This document shows, one piece after another, positions 38,278 through 53,500 of a DNA stretch of 64,000 nucleotides. Every line of letters starts with the position of its first letter. The first letter of the stretch is position 1. Source of the DNA: Balanoglossus misakiensis (taxonomy: Eukaryota > Hemichordata); assembly GCA_040954595.2 (NCBI GenBank), contig CM082586.2:1240001-1304000 (forward strand). The letters are read 5' to 3'. The translations under genes were made by a program, and so were the position numbers. The notes beneath the pieces are model-generated. The model was not told the origin of the DNA and made no database searches. It worked only from the letters and a program-made list of their open reading frames with translations.

Positions 38278-38497
38278 CTTATTTGAACGAAGTGTTACTT
38301 TGCCACCGCATCTTGCACACGATTTCAATTGACAGTAGTTGCATGAGTGTCCCACCCCATCCGCAAACTTGGTCTTGTGACATATTTGGCAAACGGCACC
38401 ATTGGCATGACCTGCAGAGTTGCTGCCTCGATTCTTGGTTTCATCGTCTAGTTGTTTCACAGACTTTTGATAGTTATCCAGGTCATCTTTCAGTTGT
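38278..38497 (-). CDS. RIMS: RIM exon 2: Rab-binding helix end and first six zinc-finger cysteines
   Basis: The acceptor is CTTTTCCATAG|ACAACTG and the donor is AATAAG|GTCAGT; the exon enters in phase 2 and leaves in phase 0. It encodes residues 44-116 (QLKDDLDNYQKSV onwards). It holds CQICHKTKFADGVGH and CNYCQLKSCARCGG, giving cysteines 79, 82, 95, 98, 103 and 106 of the FYVE-like RIM zinc finger that binds the Munc13 C2A domain. Spacing is CX2C-X12-CX2C-X4-CX2C; the last CX2C is in exon 3. Vertebrate RIM has ICHKTKFADGCGHLCSYC at this place, so identity is very high. The long insert between the first helix and the finger seen in some vertebrate isoforms is absent; the helix runs directly on from exon 1. 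Confidence 0.96.
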
Positions 38498-41400
38498 CTA
38501 TGGAAAAGAGAGCAGATGTGATAAAAAAAAATTATAAAAATATCAATTATATGCAAAATATATGCAAATATATCGAAATTGTACCGGTACATACTGAGCA
38601 TTATATGCAAAAATGCACACTAATTATTTGTTTGCCAAATGGAACAATTCTTTTCCACTGTGCTCTATAATTTATGAATGTCAATTTTAAATAATTGATA
38701 AACATGAATTCTAAAATTAATACAAAAAGGACTTGGTTTCTACCAGTAGATCTGACTAGGGACATTTGCCTGGTTAAAAGTGTATTATACAGAAACTATT
38801 GAAAATGATTTTATTGCAGAAACTGAACTGAATGCAACCTTTTCATAATTCTGCATTTTGCTTTTATCAAAAACAAAATCTTCAGTTTGTCATCTGTGTG
38901 TGGCATACTAATCAATCCGCAAAATCAGAATTCTACCCGGAAAACATGCCCATTTGAACATCTATTTTTAATCCACTGCGGCTAAAAATGGCTGCACTAA
39001 AATGCAGGGAAGTGCCTGCAGTGTTTCATTTTGATGTGAATATATTCAGTGAACAACCGTGTGGTTTCTAAACCGATGGTTATACCGGTAGAGTAGAAAT
39101 GCCTCACTGTTGGCACACAGGTGATTCTGATATTTATCATAAGCACACACATCCTTTGAAGGGCACAGCGACCTTCAAAACAGTCGGTTGCTATTGCAAC
39201 CGTCTCATTAACTTTCAATGATGCTGTGGAGAATCATCCCAGTATACGAGGTACCATACAGATGTTTCTGTATTTGTTTTGCCTTCATAGAGTATAACAG
39301 AAGCAATATCAATATACTCAACACACAAAAGAGGAGAACAAAACACAATGTTGATGATTGAAACAATTTCTATATGACTTTGTTATCGGTTTATTTTTTA
39401 AATCAAGCCACAGATTGTCTTGGCCTGCCGGTTCTGCCAGGCGGTAAGTTTCAGACAAGTTCCATCTGCCGCACACAGTAAACTGTATTACACATTCTCA
39501 TTTTTTTCTCAACATTGTGTGCATGTGTTTAGGATATTAACTCGGAATGCAATTTTAGAGTCAATGCATGCACTGTAGAAAATATGCAGAACAAATCCTA
39601 CAGTATAAAAAACATGTTCAGGGCTACATATATAATGGACAATTTAACAAACTTAAGATTCAACCATACATAGTTATTTTGAATAGTGAGAACATGAAAA
39701 AACACCATCTCAATTTGCATGTACATGTTATGTTAAAGGCAAGATGCTGCATGCTTGTACTTTGAATGATATCGTTTTGACAAGATCCTGACATGGAAAT
39801 TGCGAAGGACCCTTGGAATAGAAATGCACGTCCACAGAATTTCCGTTAACACTAAAATCACCACATCAGTTTTATTATCATCTGTGAGCATGAACACTGG
39901 CAAGATTATGCATCAAAATTTTGTACAAAGAATGAAATTCTTAATTTATGCCCATTTTGGCTATATTTCCCACATAATTTTCAAATTGAAATCACCAGAA
40001 AACACTACTTGTGCTATTTCTGCTGTTTTCTGTATGTATAATGAAAGCTTCCATTCACTCGTACACTCCCTGCATACATAAATAGTCTGTGAGATCTAAA
40101 AGCCTAAGTGAACACTGTCCTATTTGATGGGTTGGACGAAATTAATGCTCACTCACATTAGCACTGGTAATTATAATTCTTGCATCATTTCCTGTCAATG
40201 TGTAACAAGGTCAGAAGTCACCCTTTTCAGAAACATGCACGAATCATGAATGTCACGTCCTAATTTCAGAACACAAAGAGTGATTGCCAGTCAAAAAATA
40301 AAGATTGATGTGCTTGTTTCTCCACAGCATAGCATGACTTTCATTGGTAAGAAACTTTACAATGTAAAAAACTTCAATACAGTAAGTTTTACTGTTTTCA
40401 TAATTCATAACAATAATCTGATCTAGCTATCATGCTGTTGTTAAGTATCGTCATAATCAATGAGTTTCAAGCATCCAACAACCAGCAATATGGTACAGAT
40501 AAATGCCATCTGCACAGAAAAGGATAATAAGCTACTTGCGTCAATACCAGGTAAAGTTTGTAAGTGCAGTGACAACAGGTCGCACGGACCTGCGAGTGAC
40601 GTCAGTAGGGGTACAACATGTGGTAGTGATGACTTCAATAGTTTGATGGTGCGGCCTAGCTGACAACACATATGACGCATGATGGAAGAACCCCAACAAA
40701 AACAGACAGAAGACGACTGTTTGTGCCATAAATAAGGGTGTGTCAGGTACCAGTGCATGTGACAATCGTATGATTTATTATAATTTATAAATGGAGGAAA
40801 CAAAGTTGGCATCCTCATGGTATTAACACTGATGTACAGCACAATCAATGTCCATTATGCAAAAGTTTTGATATGTACACAGAACAGAAACACCAAAAGG
40901 ACTGTAAGTGTAAAAAGTTACACCAATAGTCCTGATTTCCGACATACAGCTATGGAACCTGGGAACGAACACCTACACCAACTTCATCTACCTTTGGATA
41001 CTGTCTTAATAAATTAAATTCCACAAAAGTTGACAAATTATTTTCTCTTACAGGCAGACTCTGTTATCAAATACTTTATCATACCATTGGGACTCATAGC
41101 CAGCATTCACCAGGCACCAGCTGTCTATGGTCACCAGTATAAATTATTGTTATTTACCATTATCTAGGCAAGCAGTCAAATGTACATTTGTGTTCATCAT
41201 CTGATTTAATAAATCAACAAAAGTACAGAAGAGAAAGATGCAAACTGTTACACCTTGAGTTTCCTCATCCTGAAGAATTGTTGAATGCAAATTCTAGTTT
41301 GTAGGCATATTTATCAATTATCCTTGTTTCCAGGGAAAAAGTACCAGTAAAATACACTGTGTACAGATGCATTACGTAACAGAAAATAATACTTTGCCAT

Positions 41401-44400
41401 GAGGATGACAAAAAGTATCTTTCGATGTTTTTTTCGAGGTCAAAAATACATTCACTGTCAGTTCGTTTTACAACTGATCCCGCCTGCAAATTCCACCAAG
41501 GAATGTTATGTCGAGAGATTGACAGGATCCTGATCTGAATATACAATTGCCACCACAGACTTTGGCATTATATTCAAATGCACAATTGCAAGGGCAGCAA
41601 CGTATGTCCTTGCCAGGCCAACATCAGACACATCAATCGAAACATAGCAGACATGTAACCAAACATTACGTGCTGTCAGTGAAGCCAAGCTAAAATTTAA
41701 AAAATTCAACCCACCTCTAGTTCTGAGAATTGAAACGCTTCCTTTCTTCTGCCTTAAACAGTATACTGAGGTATTTTCCAGGAAGGAAGAATCATTCCGT
41801 TTCCTGCTTGACGTTATTAGTCCCACTCAAGTTATTAAACCACACGCCAAATGACGCATGATGTAATGGCCAGTCTGATCAACCAAAGTGATTTTAAACA
41901 TTAAATTACAAATTTCTTGCCATATGTTGTTTATTCAAATTACCCGGCTAAAAATATACAGCATGCTCTAGCTTACACAAGTCTACTTTGCAAGACCAGT
42001 TTTGTTAATCAATTAATTCTGGCACAGATATGCAAATGAAACCTGGCCTGGAATACTTAATAAGTGGGAGCTCTATGCAAATTTGCAACTGCTGCCTATA
42101 CCAGTAGGATACTGATTATTGATACTAAAACAGAACATGACAACTATGTACTTTATCAAAAGGATGGTCTAGCCAGCCATCAGTGAGTTTCCTGTATGTC
42201 TGTACATCCTTACATCTGTATATGACCCTTCCGGGCAGGATGACCACCAGCTCCATCTACAGTTCTTTCCTGTACGCATGCATACTTGAATAACGAGTGT
42301 CTTTTACCAGTTAAGACGTATTACCTTTTGGTTATAAGTTGCTTGTCTGTGATATGTGATAACTTGAGTTGCAACTAAAATCTATCTGAAAATACCTCCA
42401 TTATATTAACAAGTGGCATTCAAACTTTTTCATAAATCAAATTTTGGAATCCAGTTTTTATATTTAACAGTTTCCGAAAACAAAATAACACTATGTGTGA
42501 ATTTAATAGGTCTCTTGAATGACTGCTGTGAATGCTGATGACAAATGTCTGCATGGGAGAGTCTCAATAAAAAGCTGACTAAAAGTACATTGGTAAGGGT
42601 TAACGTTCGCTGCTATCATTGTCTATCATACCATCATAAACTGCAACAGCTGTGTTCATCTGTTATAATCAATATTCCATAATGATCCTTTCATAAATAC
42701 ATATTTGCTATTTACCAACACATGCAAAGTGTGCATGCAGTGGTGGACCAGAATACTGTCATCTTTTCACAAAGCTTTCCAATATGCTTTTTCACTTGTC
42801 GTCTAACCACTCACTATGAGCTTCACATACACGCTCAAGAACTTCAACAGAGAACCAATGAGAAAATTTCTAAATTACTGGGCACATCATTCGTATGATC
42901 TAGTTCAACAATTCTACTTTGAACTTTTCTAATATCCCACTGCTCTATTAACCCATTTTTTCCCTTTCAAGTGGCTCATTGATTGCGTCAGTATGGAAAC
43001 ATGGATAAGGCATGGCGGAAATGGCACAATTGAATATATAGACCTGCACGCCCTCTTTCAAAGTAACTAATAAAAGTGTGATACACAATGATATGGGGTG
43101 TGAAATCAAGGCAAAGCAAAGCCATGAATATCTTAAATGAGCAACACTATTGCTTAATTGGCCATATATTGTAAAGCATCCCATCTAAACTGGCCGCCTC
43201 AAAAGCCGCATCGGTAGTTCTGTTCATGCATTCCGGTCACATTTTCCTGGCATGAATCCCAATCAATAATACACCCCGAGCACATATAATTCTCTTACAA
43301 AATAACACCTCTGATAGATAAAGTGGCATCATGTTAGTGATACCATCAGTGTTCACCCAGGTTCGGGTGAATTTCAATGGTAGCGAGAGGGCATACAGTA
43401 CATGTCGTCATTGAATGAATGTCTTCACAGAGTCCTGACCTATCCTCAGAATTCAATAGTTGAAAATTACATTTTCATATGAAAATAATGATGTGTGACC
43501 TCAAAGACATGACATGGTTAGAAAACATATCTTCTGATTCTGATGGATTGTGATAAAGACAAGCTTGTGAGATAGCAGACTGTTACAAGAAAAATGTCGA
43601 TTTTTTAATATTATTCAAATCAAGCACACTCAATTATAAACCCTGAAAACAATTGCGTACTTGAAGAAGATTCTGCACCATCCATTCTTGTATGGGAATT
43701 CGCCCCCAAAACATGCCAGTGGCAATGCCTTACCAAATTACTGCTAAACAATTGAGCAAATTCAACGGATTAGTTGCAATGACCCACATTTATTCTCCAA
43801 CCGCGCATGCATCAAATAAAAAAAATCGACATTCTGCCGCATTGCGTGCTCTCCCCGACCTTCTCCGAGATGTTGAGACAAATTTTCAGAGGGCAGATTA
43901 GTTCATTCTGCAGCGAACAAGGGGCAGCAGCTAATACACTGATCAATTGGATGATTGGAACGCAGCAACACAATATAATCTGCATCAAAAGAATGCCCCG
44001 TCTGAGAAAAAAACCTCTGTTGACGTCAGCGTCTGTTCAAACAGTTGCCATGACATTACTGAAAGAGAACGTTGCACTATTTATATCTATAGCTCCTAGC
44101 TCATTATGTGCGGTGTGTACACTCATTAACATACCATTTAAATGCTGACAAAGGAAAAATGACACGAGTTTGATGTCCCCAGCTCAGCTGAATTTCACAA
44201 GGCATATCTATAGTTTACACACGGATTATGAAAGTAAACAGTTTTTTTGTCATGGAGACAGATTTCATTTTTCATTGTCCTCAGCAGGTTGGATTGTTGA
44301 AGCCTTTATTAGTCCAACAAAGCTCTTAAATGTCACATAGCTTAAATGCAGGTCACGTAAAATATTTCTTATTCTTTAATTTGTCATCAAAGAGAGAACA

Positions 44401-47400
44401 TTTTGTATGCAATCATCATACCAGAGAAAAGATGGAAATTTCCTCCCATATATCAAAAAAGATATATACCATTATGTCCAAACTTTGACAAATTGTCTTT
44501 CATATTCTGTGGTTTAATTTCTAAAGAAGATCTTTTTCAATACATTTAATACTTTATTAATCCATGTTGGAAAAATTGTTACATCTGGAAACTAGGTGGT
44601 TCTCCCCAAAGCAAGCAACTGACACTTGGTTTGTCTATAAACGGTTCTTGCCAATTACAATGTAGCGTACTTGTAAGGTACGATTTCCTCTGAGGAAGAG
44701 TGAGACATTTAGATGAATAAAATATATCGATCAAACTCCTCTGCATCAATACACTGTTCACACAGCTGTTTAATTACCCTGAGACAGTCGGAAGTCTTTA
44801 AACCATCCAGTGGGCAGTGAGAAAATTAGAAATGATCAACAAATGAAATGATAACGGGGCAGCTAATTTGAAAGTCACGATGTGAACTATGATGGCCGAT
44901 GCCACATGTTCGTGTCAGTTTGTGCTACTTAACACCGGCTCTGAGCTGGTGCAATGTCACTGAACTACAGTCCTTTCCACACTTTTGAAAAAAAAGCACG
45001 GATGGCAGAAAAAAAAACTGGGTTGTTGAACTCTGTAACAGCATTCAGGGGATTATAGCCTCATGTACACCACGTAGCGTGATGCGTGGGTGGGATGAAA
45101 AAGTAGCAGTTTTTTAACAGATGATTCTGAGCCGTGTACGTAATTAGAAAACATTAACAATCATTATGCTAAAACGGACAGAAACGACTGATGCTGAATT
45201 GGAGATGAACGGCCGATGTGCGCTTGGCGCTAACATACTGCACCCTGGGGTTGCAGGAATTCAAAAGACAGGCAGGACAGACGTCATGATCAACATCGAC
45301 GGTGGTGGTACTGGCACAGCAGCTTATCAGAGCCATCATCAGCCACGCTAACAACAGTATTCTCTTTAGGACTTCAAGATAAAACACTATTGCACATCAA
45401 GTAGTAGGGGAAAACATCACTGATAGGATCTTTGCATTCGCTGTTTGAAGAAAACCCAACATCCAACTATTTTATATAATCTTTCTCCTCTTATCATTTG
45501 TGACAATATTTGTGGTATGCTATTATAAAAACTCAGACTCTACACAATTTTCAAAATGTAAAATCAACATACTGTAATTATACAAGGGGCATAAAAAGCC
45601 CCTTCTGCAGATTCTCATACTGCTTTTAATCTTTCATGTAGCCACATGTCCATGTCAATTGTCATTATAGAAAGAAAATGATTTTTTTCTAATGTACTTT
45701 GACAAATTATATTTATTCATTGCTGAGTGTACCAGTATTCAGTAAATTTATGTTTGTCATGATCAAAAGAAGTAATTGTGAACACCAGTTGCGTCAATAT
45801 CACTCCCTGTAATTATAAAAAAGTCATTTACGTTTAGACTTCAACGTCATTTTGACGCACGAACACTACCTGGCCATATGCCGAAGTCATACATGCAGTA
45901 CAAAAACGACAAATCAAGTTTCAACAAATCCATCACAACCGGGTGAAAAATGGCGTTATTGTCAGCCAAGGGACAAAAAGATCCATCACAAACATGATTC
46001 ACAGGCTATACATCCCAAGCTGTAAATCTACATAATAACTTCAGTGACACCTGCATCAATTTTAAGCAACTAGCCAATAAGATAGATACATATCAAACAT
46101 GAAATATTACAAAATTTATATATATATGCTCATAAATTGTAGGCAAAGACTTGCATACATAACTTTCATGCATTCAAGGTTTCTGTACTGGTCAGCAATT
46201 GATGTTTTGAGCTGATATTTGAACATTCAAAATGGCCGCACCAAACAGTTCAACTGTACATGTATTTCCTTTTGGTGAACACATTGAATTGTCGTCCTCA
46301 AAAATATTTCATTTCTCAAATTGAACAAAGGATGGTAAGATTTTAGTACGAAGCTTTTTCTTTCTGTTTTTTAGTTTTGTCCTTCAAGTATACCCTTAAC
46401 ACGTGTGAATCATCAAGTCATGAATTTTCCGGTGCATTTTTACGACGTTACATGGCGTACTCCTCCAAAGCAAGCCCTCAGTGGTGGCTATATGTACATG
46501 AACTTCACACACACACGCAATCTGACTCAACCTCACTTGATCTCTCCCCTGGTATCAGCTGTTTCAACACCCAACACTGGGTCAAACCAGAACACAGCCA
46601 AGGTTACCGACAAAAGGAAAAACAGACGTACACGCACACACAATAACAGTGGCAATACATCATACACATGCAGACACACCCACATGTATCTGTTTCAGTC
46701 ACGACATCAATAATTTATAGATTATCGTTCCTCAACAATTACCATCATTTCTATACATAAATGCGCCACTTACAAACATCTACCGGTACCGCTTAGTGTC
46801 ACATACATGTAAACCATCTATTTTTAAATTTAATATTTTGACAGCGCAGTTTATAATTACAACTCGTGATATCAAACAATGTAAAATTATCTTTCAATAT
46901 TCAGATAGCCACAAGCAAATGATGATTTTCTTAAATTTCTGATGTAAATCTGTTTCATGTGTCACGCCCACACTCACTATTGTGTTTTATTCCCGTTTTA
47001 TTGCCGTGCCTACAGTTCTAGAGGTTTGCAGATCTATTATTAATTATTAATGAAGGATGATTTTCCGGGAAACGGCATCCATGCATTCCCCAATGTGTTT
47101 TTCTAAACGGAAAGAGTGTCACTTGCCCAGGTGAACATTTAAGTACTACATGTACATAATCAGTTTTCCTGGAATAAGTTAGATTTTTTTCCCAGGACTT
47201 CCAAGTACTTTCCGGGAGGGGTTCAATGTTCCGGGACTTTCCAGGAGGATACAGGTGCACTAAGACTGTGGAACCCATTCTGGGTATTCATACATGTAAC
47301 AATTTCCCCTCCGCTATCCGGTCACGTGCAGCAGCCATTTGCCTTGTTTAAACACCTGAGGGATATGACACACTTTACACTTGTGGGCCCACAGGTTTTT

Positions 47401-50342
47401 ACACTTATGGCAAATGCACGTCTGCGAGACACTCTCCTCATATTTCATTTCCACTACAGTGACTATTTTGTTTGAGTGAACAAAATATTTCAAATGGGTA
47501 ATTACACCAACCCACTTTTCCATGCATTAATTTTCTCTGAAAGCAAGAATACTTTTTAACCATCCATTCCCCTGTGCCTCCTATGTGTCGCGAAGTGTGG
47601 ACACGACACTTCTTTGAATTATAAAGGTTACACCTATGTTGAAATCTTGGAAGAAAACATGCTGCACTTTATCCTTCAAAAACAACAGATTTTCATAAAC
47701 TTGTAATAAAAGTAGACCTTCCTTTCCCATGGTCACCCCTCCAATAAACAGTCACTTAATTGCTACAGATAAAAGATCAGTGAATATCCAATGAGGAGAG
47801 AGTTATCACGTATAGCAATCCTGAGGACACATATATGGTACTCATCCAACACATCTACTAAGATGACTTCTGCTGATTATGCACAGGGTGTTAAAAACAG
47901 AGCTCTAAAAACCAATGATTCAGCATATTACAGGAAACAGAACAACTTAATTATGACCCACATGAAAATAAAACAACCAAAGAAGAAAGACAACCTTTAA
48001 ACCAAATTGTGTCAATTAAATTACAACCAATCAAGTAAGGTTATCCCAGATTAATTTGTGAGGTTAAAATTTGTGTGCGGCACTGAGGGCCATGAACACA
48101 GCTTCTATATCTGCTTTGCTTTTATTTTACTCAAACCAGCATCCAAACCCTCAAGGCCAGCAATGATGTCATCAACGGGAAATGTTCTACTCATTGATTT
48201 CATTGTAGGTCAACACAAACAGACCAGCTTTATCTGATCGTAATCTGTATTCGCGGGTTTATGAGGGTTTCAAGTTAATTGCTGATCACCTCGACTGGCT
48301 GCGGATTTAACACTGTCTGTTGGCCATGGTGAGGACAAGGACAAGATAGTCGAAACTCTGTGATATTGAACTACAGCCCTGTTAGATACATTGCTGAAAA
48401 GACAAAATGGCAGACTCAGGAAATTCTCCCCAAAAAGTTCATTTATATATTTGAAAATATTTAATTCAAAATAAGAAAATCTTGGTCCCTATGTACATTT
48501 TGGGAGAACTAAAACTGAATAATTCAAATCCATCATCAGTATGTGACAGCGTGTGTCATACGAACATCGATAAAAAATATTAATGTCAAACATCATCCTT
48601 TGGCATTTACATAACTTGCATGCATTTCAGAGTGGATAAATAGAATTAACATTAAATCCCTCGTACACACCCCACACATGGTAACGGCACACAAATCATC
48701 ATCACAATTTACGAGAGTCGTGTCTTTTAATTTTGATATTTTTAGATCGTACATTACGGCTACATTATTAATGTTTTTGAATTCCATTGTCAGCTGTGTG
48801 AGCAAACGGTTTAACCTCTGTACACAGTAACCATCATAACGGGCTGAGATATTTTTATATTTTTAAATTTCTACATGTATGACAGAAAAATTAATATTTT
48901 TCTCCATCATTGACATTTTATAAAAGCATGGATGGTTGAATCAATTTTTTCCAGTCCTGTAAATATCCCTTTTACAGCATTTTCAAGGACATTACGACAG
49001 CGGTTTCAAATTCCGTGACTTTCTGAGACTATCCAGGGGTACACTAACCACGTAAGCGAGTTGAGTTGTAAACCGTACAAGTTATGACCTTTTATTTCCG
49101 GGATTATGAAAGCGAACACACTAGAAGTTATATCACCCAGACGAATTCAAATTCACGATGCGAGCTGCCAATAAGATCTGACAGTAAACTATTCAAAATG
49201 ACATCAAACACTGCAATTTGCATGATCTCTGATATTTCTTTATCAAAATATCTGTGGAATGCACATTTCGAAGCCATCTGTCAATGAAACTGACTAAATT
49301 TGTGACAGACTAGAAAATACTTGCGATTGAAAATGCTAGTTTCATTATCTTTTAGGAACTATTTTTGACACGTTATTAAAGTACAACATTATTCATTTAC
49401 TGTAAGATTTTTGGCTTATTAGTCAGGAAGAGAAAAGGTGAAAAAATATTATAATTTCAATTTGACGACAAAAAATGACATCCTAATTTTCTTAAATCCA
49501 GATTACTAGTTATCCAACTGTGCACTTATGTCGTTATGAAGACCTTCTCCAGAAAAAAAAATGGTGCATCAGCTGCAGTTTTACTGCGGGAGAAAATGTC
49601 ACCGTGTGGAAATATCAGTTGTCGTGCGGTGTGATGAATTCTTGACATTTCTGAAGTAGACAGGAAGTGCACTAAAGGTCGCTTTTTCCCTGAGCGTTCA
49701 CAAAATGTCCCCGTTTCCAGTTTCACCTAGAAGCCTTCGTGCTATTTTCGGTGGAAGATAGATAAAGGTCAATTGCTAGACCTGGTTACCTTGGGGCATA
49801 TAAGAAAGCACTGTACCGTACATTCTCTGTGAAAGTACGTTACGTGCGCTGACCGGCACATATATGTCACCAGCCACCTCAGAGATGCAGTCATCCAATC
49901 AGAGAGCTCGTATTATAAAAATCATACATATTCATCTGGAAACAGCACCTTCCCTGGCTGATGTATGGCATGCCACCCATTTTTCCCCAAAATTCTTAAG
50001 TTTCTAAGATGATTTCATCTGTGTTGCTATAAGGATAAAGATAAAGGTTGACTGAAAAATATAAATTTTACATAAGCGTAGTGCTCATCTCAATGTTGGA
50101 GTGTTTACCTGGGGTGTGGTTGCACTGCAATTAACTGGATTAAATATCAACTTATCAATTACACAAAGTTATTAATTTTTATCATCCCTGGAATTTTCTG
50201 TCAAAATAGATCAACCTGTGGAACAACAAATGTCTTTCGACAAATTAATGTCATGCAGATCAGATATCCTTAATTAGCCGACTTTCAAAGTCGACATATA
50301 TCTCACCTGGAATTGGAATTCTGGAAGTGTCTCTGGAAAGAT

Positions 50343-50376
50343 GATTTGAGAGTTCTCCAAAGAGAATTCTCAAATC
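50343..50376. repeat. Compact inverted repeat (15-bp arms, 4-nt loop)
   Basis: GATTTGAGAGTTCTC and GAGAATTCTCAAATC are inverted repeats with one mismatch (a G-T pair in RNA), separated by CAAA. The hairpin is too short to be a microRNA precursor by itself. Confidence 0.75.
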
Positions 50377-50568
50377 AATTTAAGAATTCTCGGAAAAGTG
50401 AAAAAAAAGGCAGGATGAGAAAGAGCAGGAAGCGCAAAAAGAGGAAGGAAGTGTGAGTCGATAAAAGATGTCCATACAATAAGACAGATGCTAGGGAATA
50501 TATATCTCTCACTGGGAATGTGTGAAGACTGCAATTCCTAAACTTGGACATGATCTAGAACGACAGGG

Positions 50569-50596
50569 TGTGTGTGTGTGGGGGGGGGGGGGGGGG
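50569..50596 (+). repeat. TG dinucleotide repeat followed by poly-G
   Basis: A short (TG)n passes directly into a run of about 17 G. It has the same composition as the 24483-24514 tract in the opposite orientation. Confidence 0.95.
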
Positions 50597-53500
50597 TTGA
50601 AATTGCCAACTGAAACAGAAACCACAAGAGGTCATGTACCAAAAGTAGATATCACACAGAATTCTACAAGAATTAATCAATACCCAGGGGGAAATTATTA
50701 GCAGAACACACAATGAATCTCATGAGAGGTATAGCACATGTCATGTACCCTCTCCATCTATCATTACAGTTTCATTCCCCTCATGATCACTTTCATCTCC
50801 CCTCCGTCAACTCACTGGAGCAAAGAAACAACTGACTATCAAACATGGGTTGACAGGGCACCGTTTATTCACTCATTGCCCGAAACAAAAAGCCGATGAT
50901 TAACGAAATGGAAATGATCGATAATAAAAACTAGGTTTGATATATCGACTGAGTGTTATGTCACGTCGTCAGGGGGTTTGCAGTTCTTTCTAGAAGAACT
51001 GGCCCTGTCAAGCACAGCTGTCGACTTCACTCTACGTGACTGATAGACGTACTTTGGTGTAGCTTCATTTAGCATCATAAGAATATGTAGCCGTAGGTCT
51101 CAATATTAAATCATATCAACGTGTCATTTCTTTTGAACTCTGAATGATAAATTGGCCTTATATATCAACTTGCCTTAAAAACCCTTTAGAAATAAACTTA
51201 ATTTAGACTTAACATGGGCAACAATTATTTTAAAATTAAATGCCACTGTTTTCTGGGACGTTGTTTAGAATAATCTCTTCTGTGCGAAAGGCTAGAAAAA
51301 AATCTGGTGCCTTCGGAGCTTTATATAAGTTTATGTAGATCTATCTTACATCCTTGACAGAATTAGGAAAATCAGGTTTTCTTTCACAAGTGACAAATTT
51401 CACTCAATGCTTCAGGATGTTCCAAGATGTTTTTAATCAGCTGCCAAGGACAATTTTGAGGTCAAAAAAGTCATTTCCTTGATTGTACAATCATAAGGCA
51501 ATTATTGGCACAGTTCGAGCAACTATGCAAAAGATTTTCACATTTCACAGAATCATCAGACAATTAGTCAAGAAATCAATTATCAAGGACTCTCCAGGGG
51601 TAAATTTCATTTTTCAAGGAGTTCTGAGGACATTCCAGGAGTGGTTTTTGAGATTCCGGGATGGTCAACTACTTCCCGAACACACACACAAACCTCACAA
51701 CACAATTTTCTCCGCAATCATTTTTATTTGATAAAAAGCACTCAGGGTCAAGGTTATCTGCAACACACAAAAAGCAGCCACTTCACAATTTCATTACCAC
51801 AGGATTTACACTTCCTTGAGTTGACACTTTCAACTGAAATGGAGCTGAACAAATCAACCATGAGGACTCAACGTGGCTTTAAACCCACAAAGTACAAAGT
51901 GCACTTTTCACAAACAAGACTTGCGTTTCCAAGAGTCAGACAAATACAAAACAGCGGATGTAAAAATATCAATGCTGCTGAAATGGCTTTGGAATTGGGA
52001 TTTTCATTTAACACGGACAGAAAATAATTCTGTTGACTTACTGGTGCTCAAATTTGTGAAATGGTTCTCTCTCCGTGAAAATATGCCAATGCTGTATAAT
52101 AACGCAGAATCACTATGTTCAGATATTCATTTGTAATCTGACCCGCAGATTTCAATATGTGCTCAGAAAAAGAAAATAACCATATGTTCAAAGTGATTTA
52201 TAAACATTTGCAGAAAAAAATCTGCAACAGATGCTTGATGTCCCGATATGGCGCACTCGCCACCGATAGAACCATGCCCTGCCTGCAATTGGACACGTGT
52301 CAGACACGACAAGGGCGGGTGGCGATAATGATTTATGGACTGGCATATAAAGTTTGGATGTGTATGTACATGCGACATCCAATTCAACACTTGACCTTCA
52401 GAGGTCTGACTCACCATTCCTCAGTCACTCAAGAGATATATCCTCCATCTGTCATGCATGATCACCATAGCGACAGATGTAGAATTGACATCTCCGTGCT
52501 ACAAGACAATTCAACCTGACAGCTAAAGCCTATCCTTGTAGTTACTGAATATACACAGTTCCAAGCTCTTACCCTAGGGCATTTTAGCAAAGTATGGGGA
52601 GTAGAATAAAGAAACTCAGACCACACAAATGGCTCCATATGCTTTATTACATGGTGTACACACATTTTTCTAATTTCCCTCAACCTTGGCACATGACAGG
52701 CCCAGTATACATATTACATGCTATAGTCTCTCTCGAAGCAATCAAACATGTGGTTGTTATATATAGCAAATCCATGCCAGTCAGCATGTCATCATATTGT
52801 ACGTCTGTTAAATCCATATTTAAACACCTGGCGTAGCAGTTTGCCAGTCGAAGGGTAAATCACAAAGTTTTTTTATGAGATCTCCCCTGTGTCGCACATG
52901 AAACCATCAACAAAATAAACTAAATGTATGGCTTTGCTCACAGCTGGTTGTAATGTGCTGTAGGTTATATTTATCACATTACATAGTAGCAATAGGTCCA
53001 CTGTTTTTGCATCAACAAATAAGATGATTTATTTTTAACATATTTTTCGGGGTATCTCATGATGACAGCAATAACTTGGGTCTCCATGGAGCTGGGAACA
53101 AAATATCAAGCACGCGGATGATAGCTTTTGCATGTCAAAGGTCAATGCGGCTTACATTATGGATTTTACATCTCGCCATTGCATTGATCTCTTAAATATG
53201 AAGAAGAATTTCACGCTCAAATATTGACATTTGATCTGAAAAGCATGAATTTGGAGCTTGAGCTCGTGGTGTGTAACTGTATTCATTACAAACATATCAT
53301 GAAACCATACATCCCAAAATATAAATAACCAGCAAATAATTATTCTATCCATCTGGCACAGGTCAGCAATCACAAACACCTGGTGCCATTGATGTGGAAA
53401 GACAAAGAACCATGTCCAGGGCATGTGTGCCTTTTTCCCCTCGGTGTTGAAATGCATATGTTACTACATTATAAATAGCGATGAATTTACAGCACGTGTC

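Noticed and set aside
40441-40848. 135-codon minus-strand frame in intron 1
   Set aside because: Low-information hydrophobic translation without a known family; likely chance.
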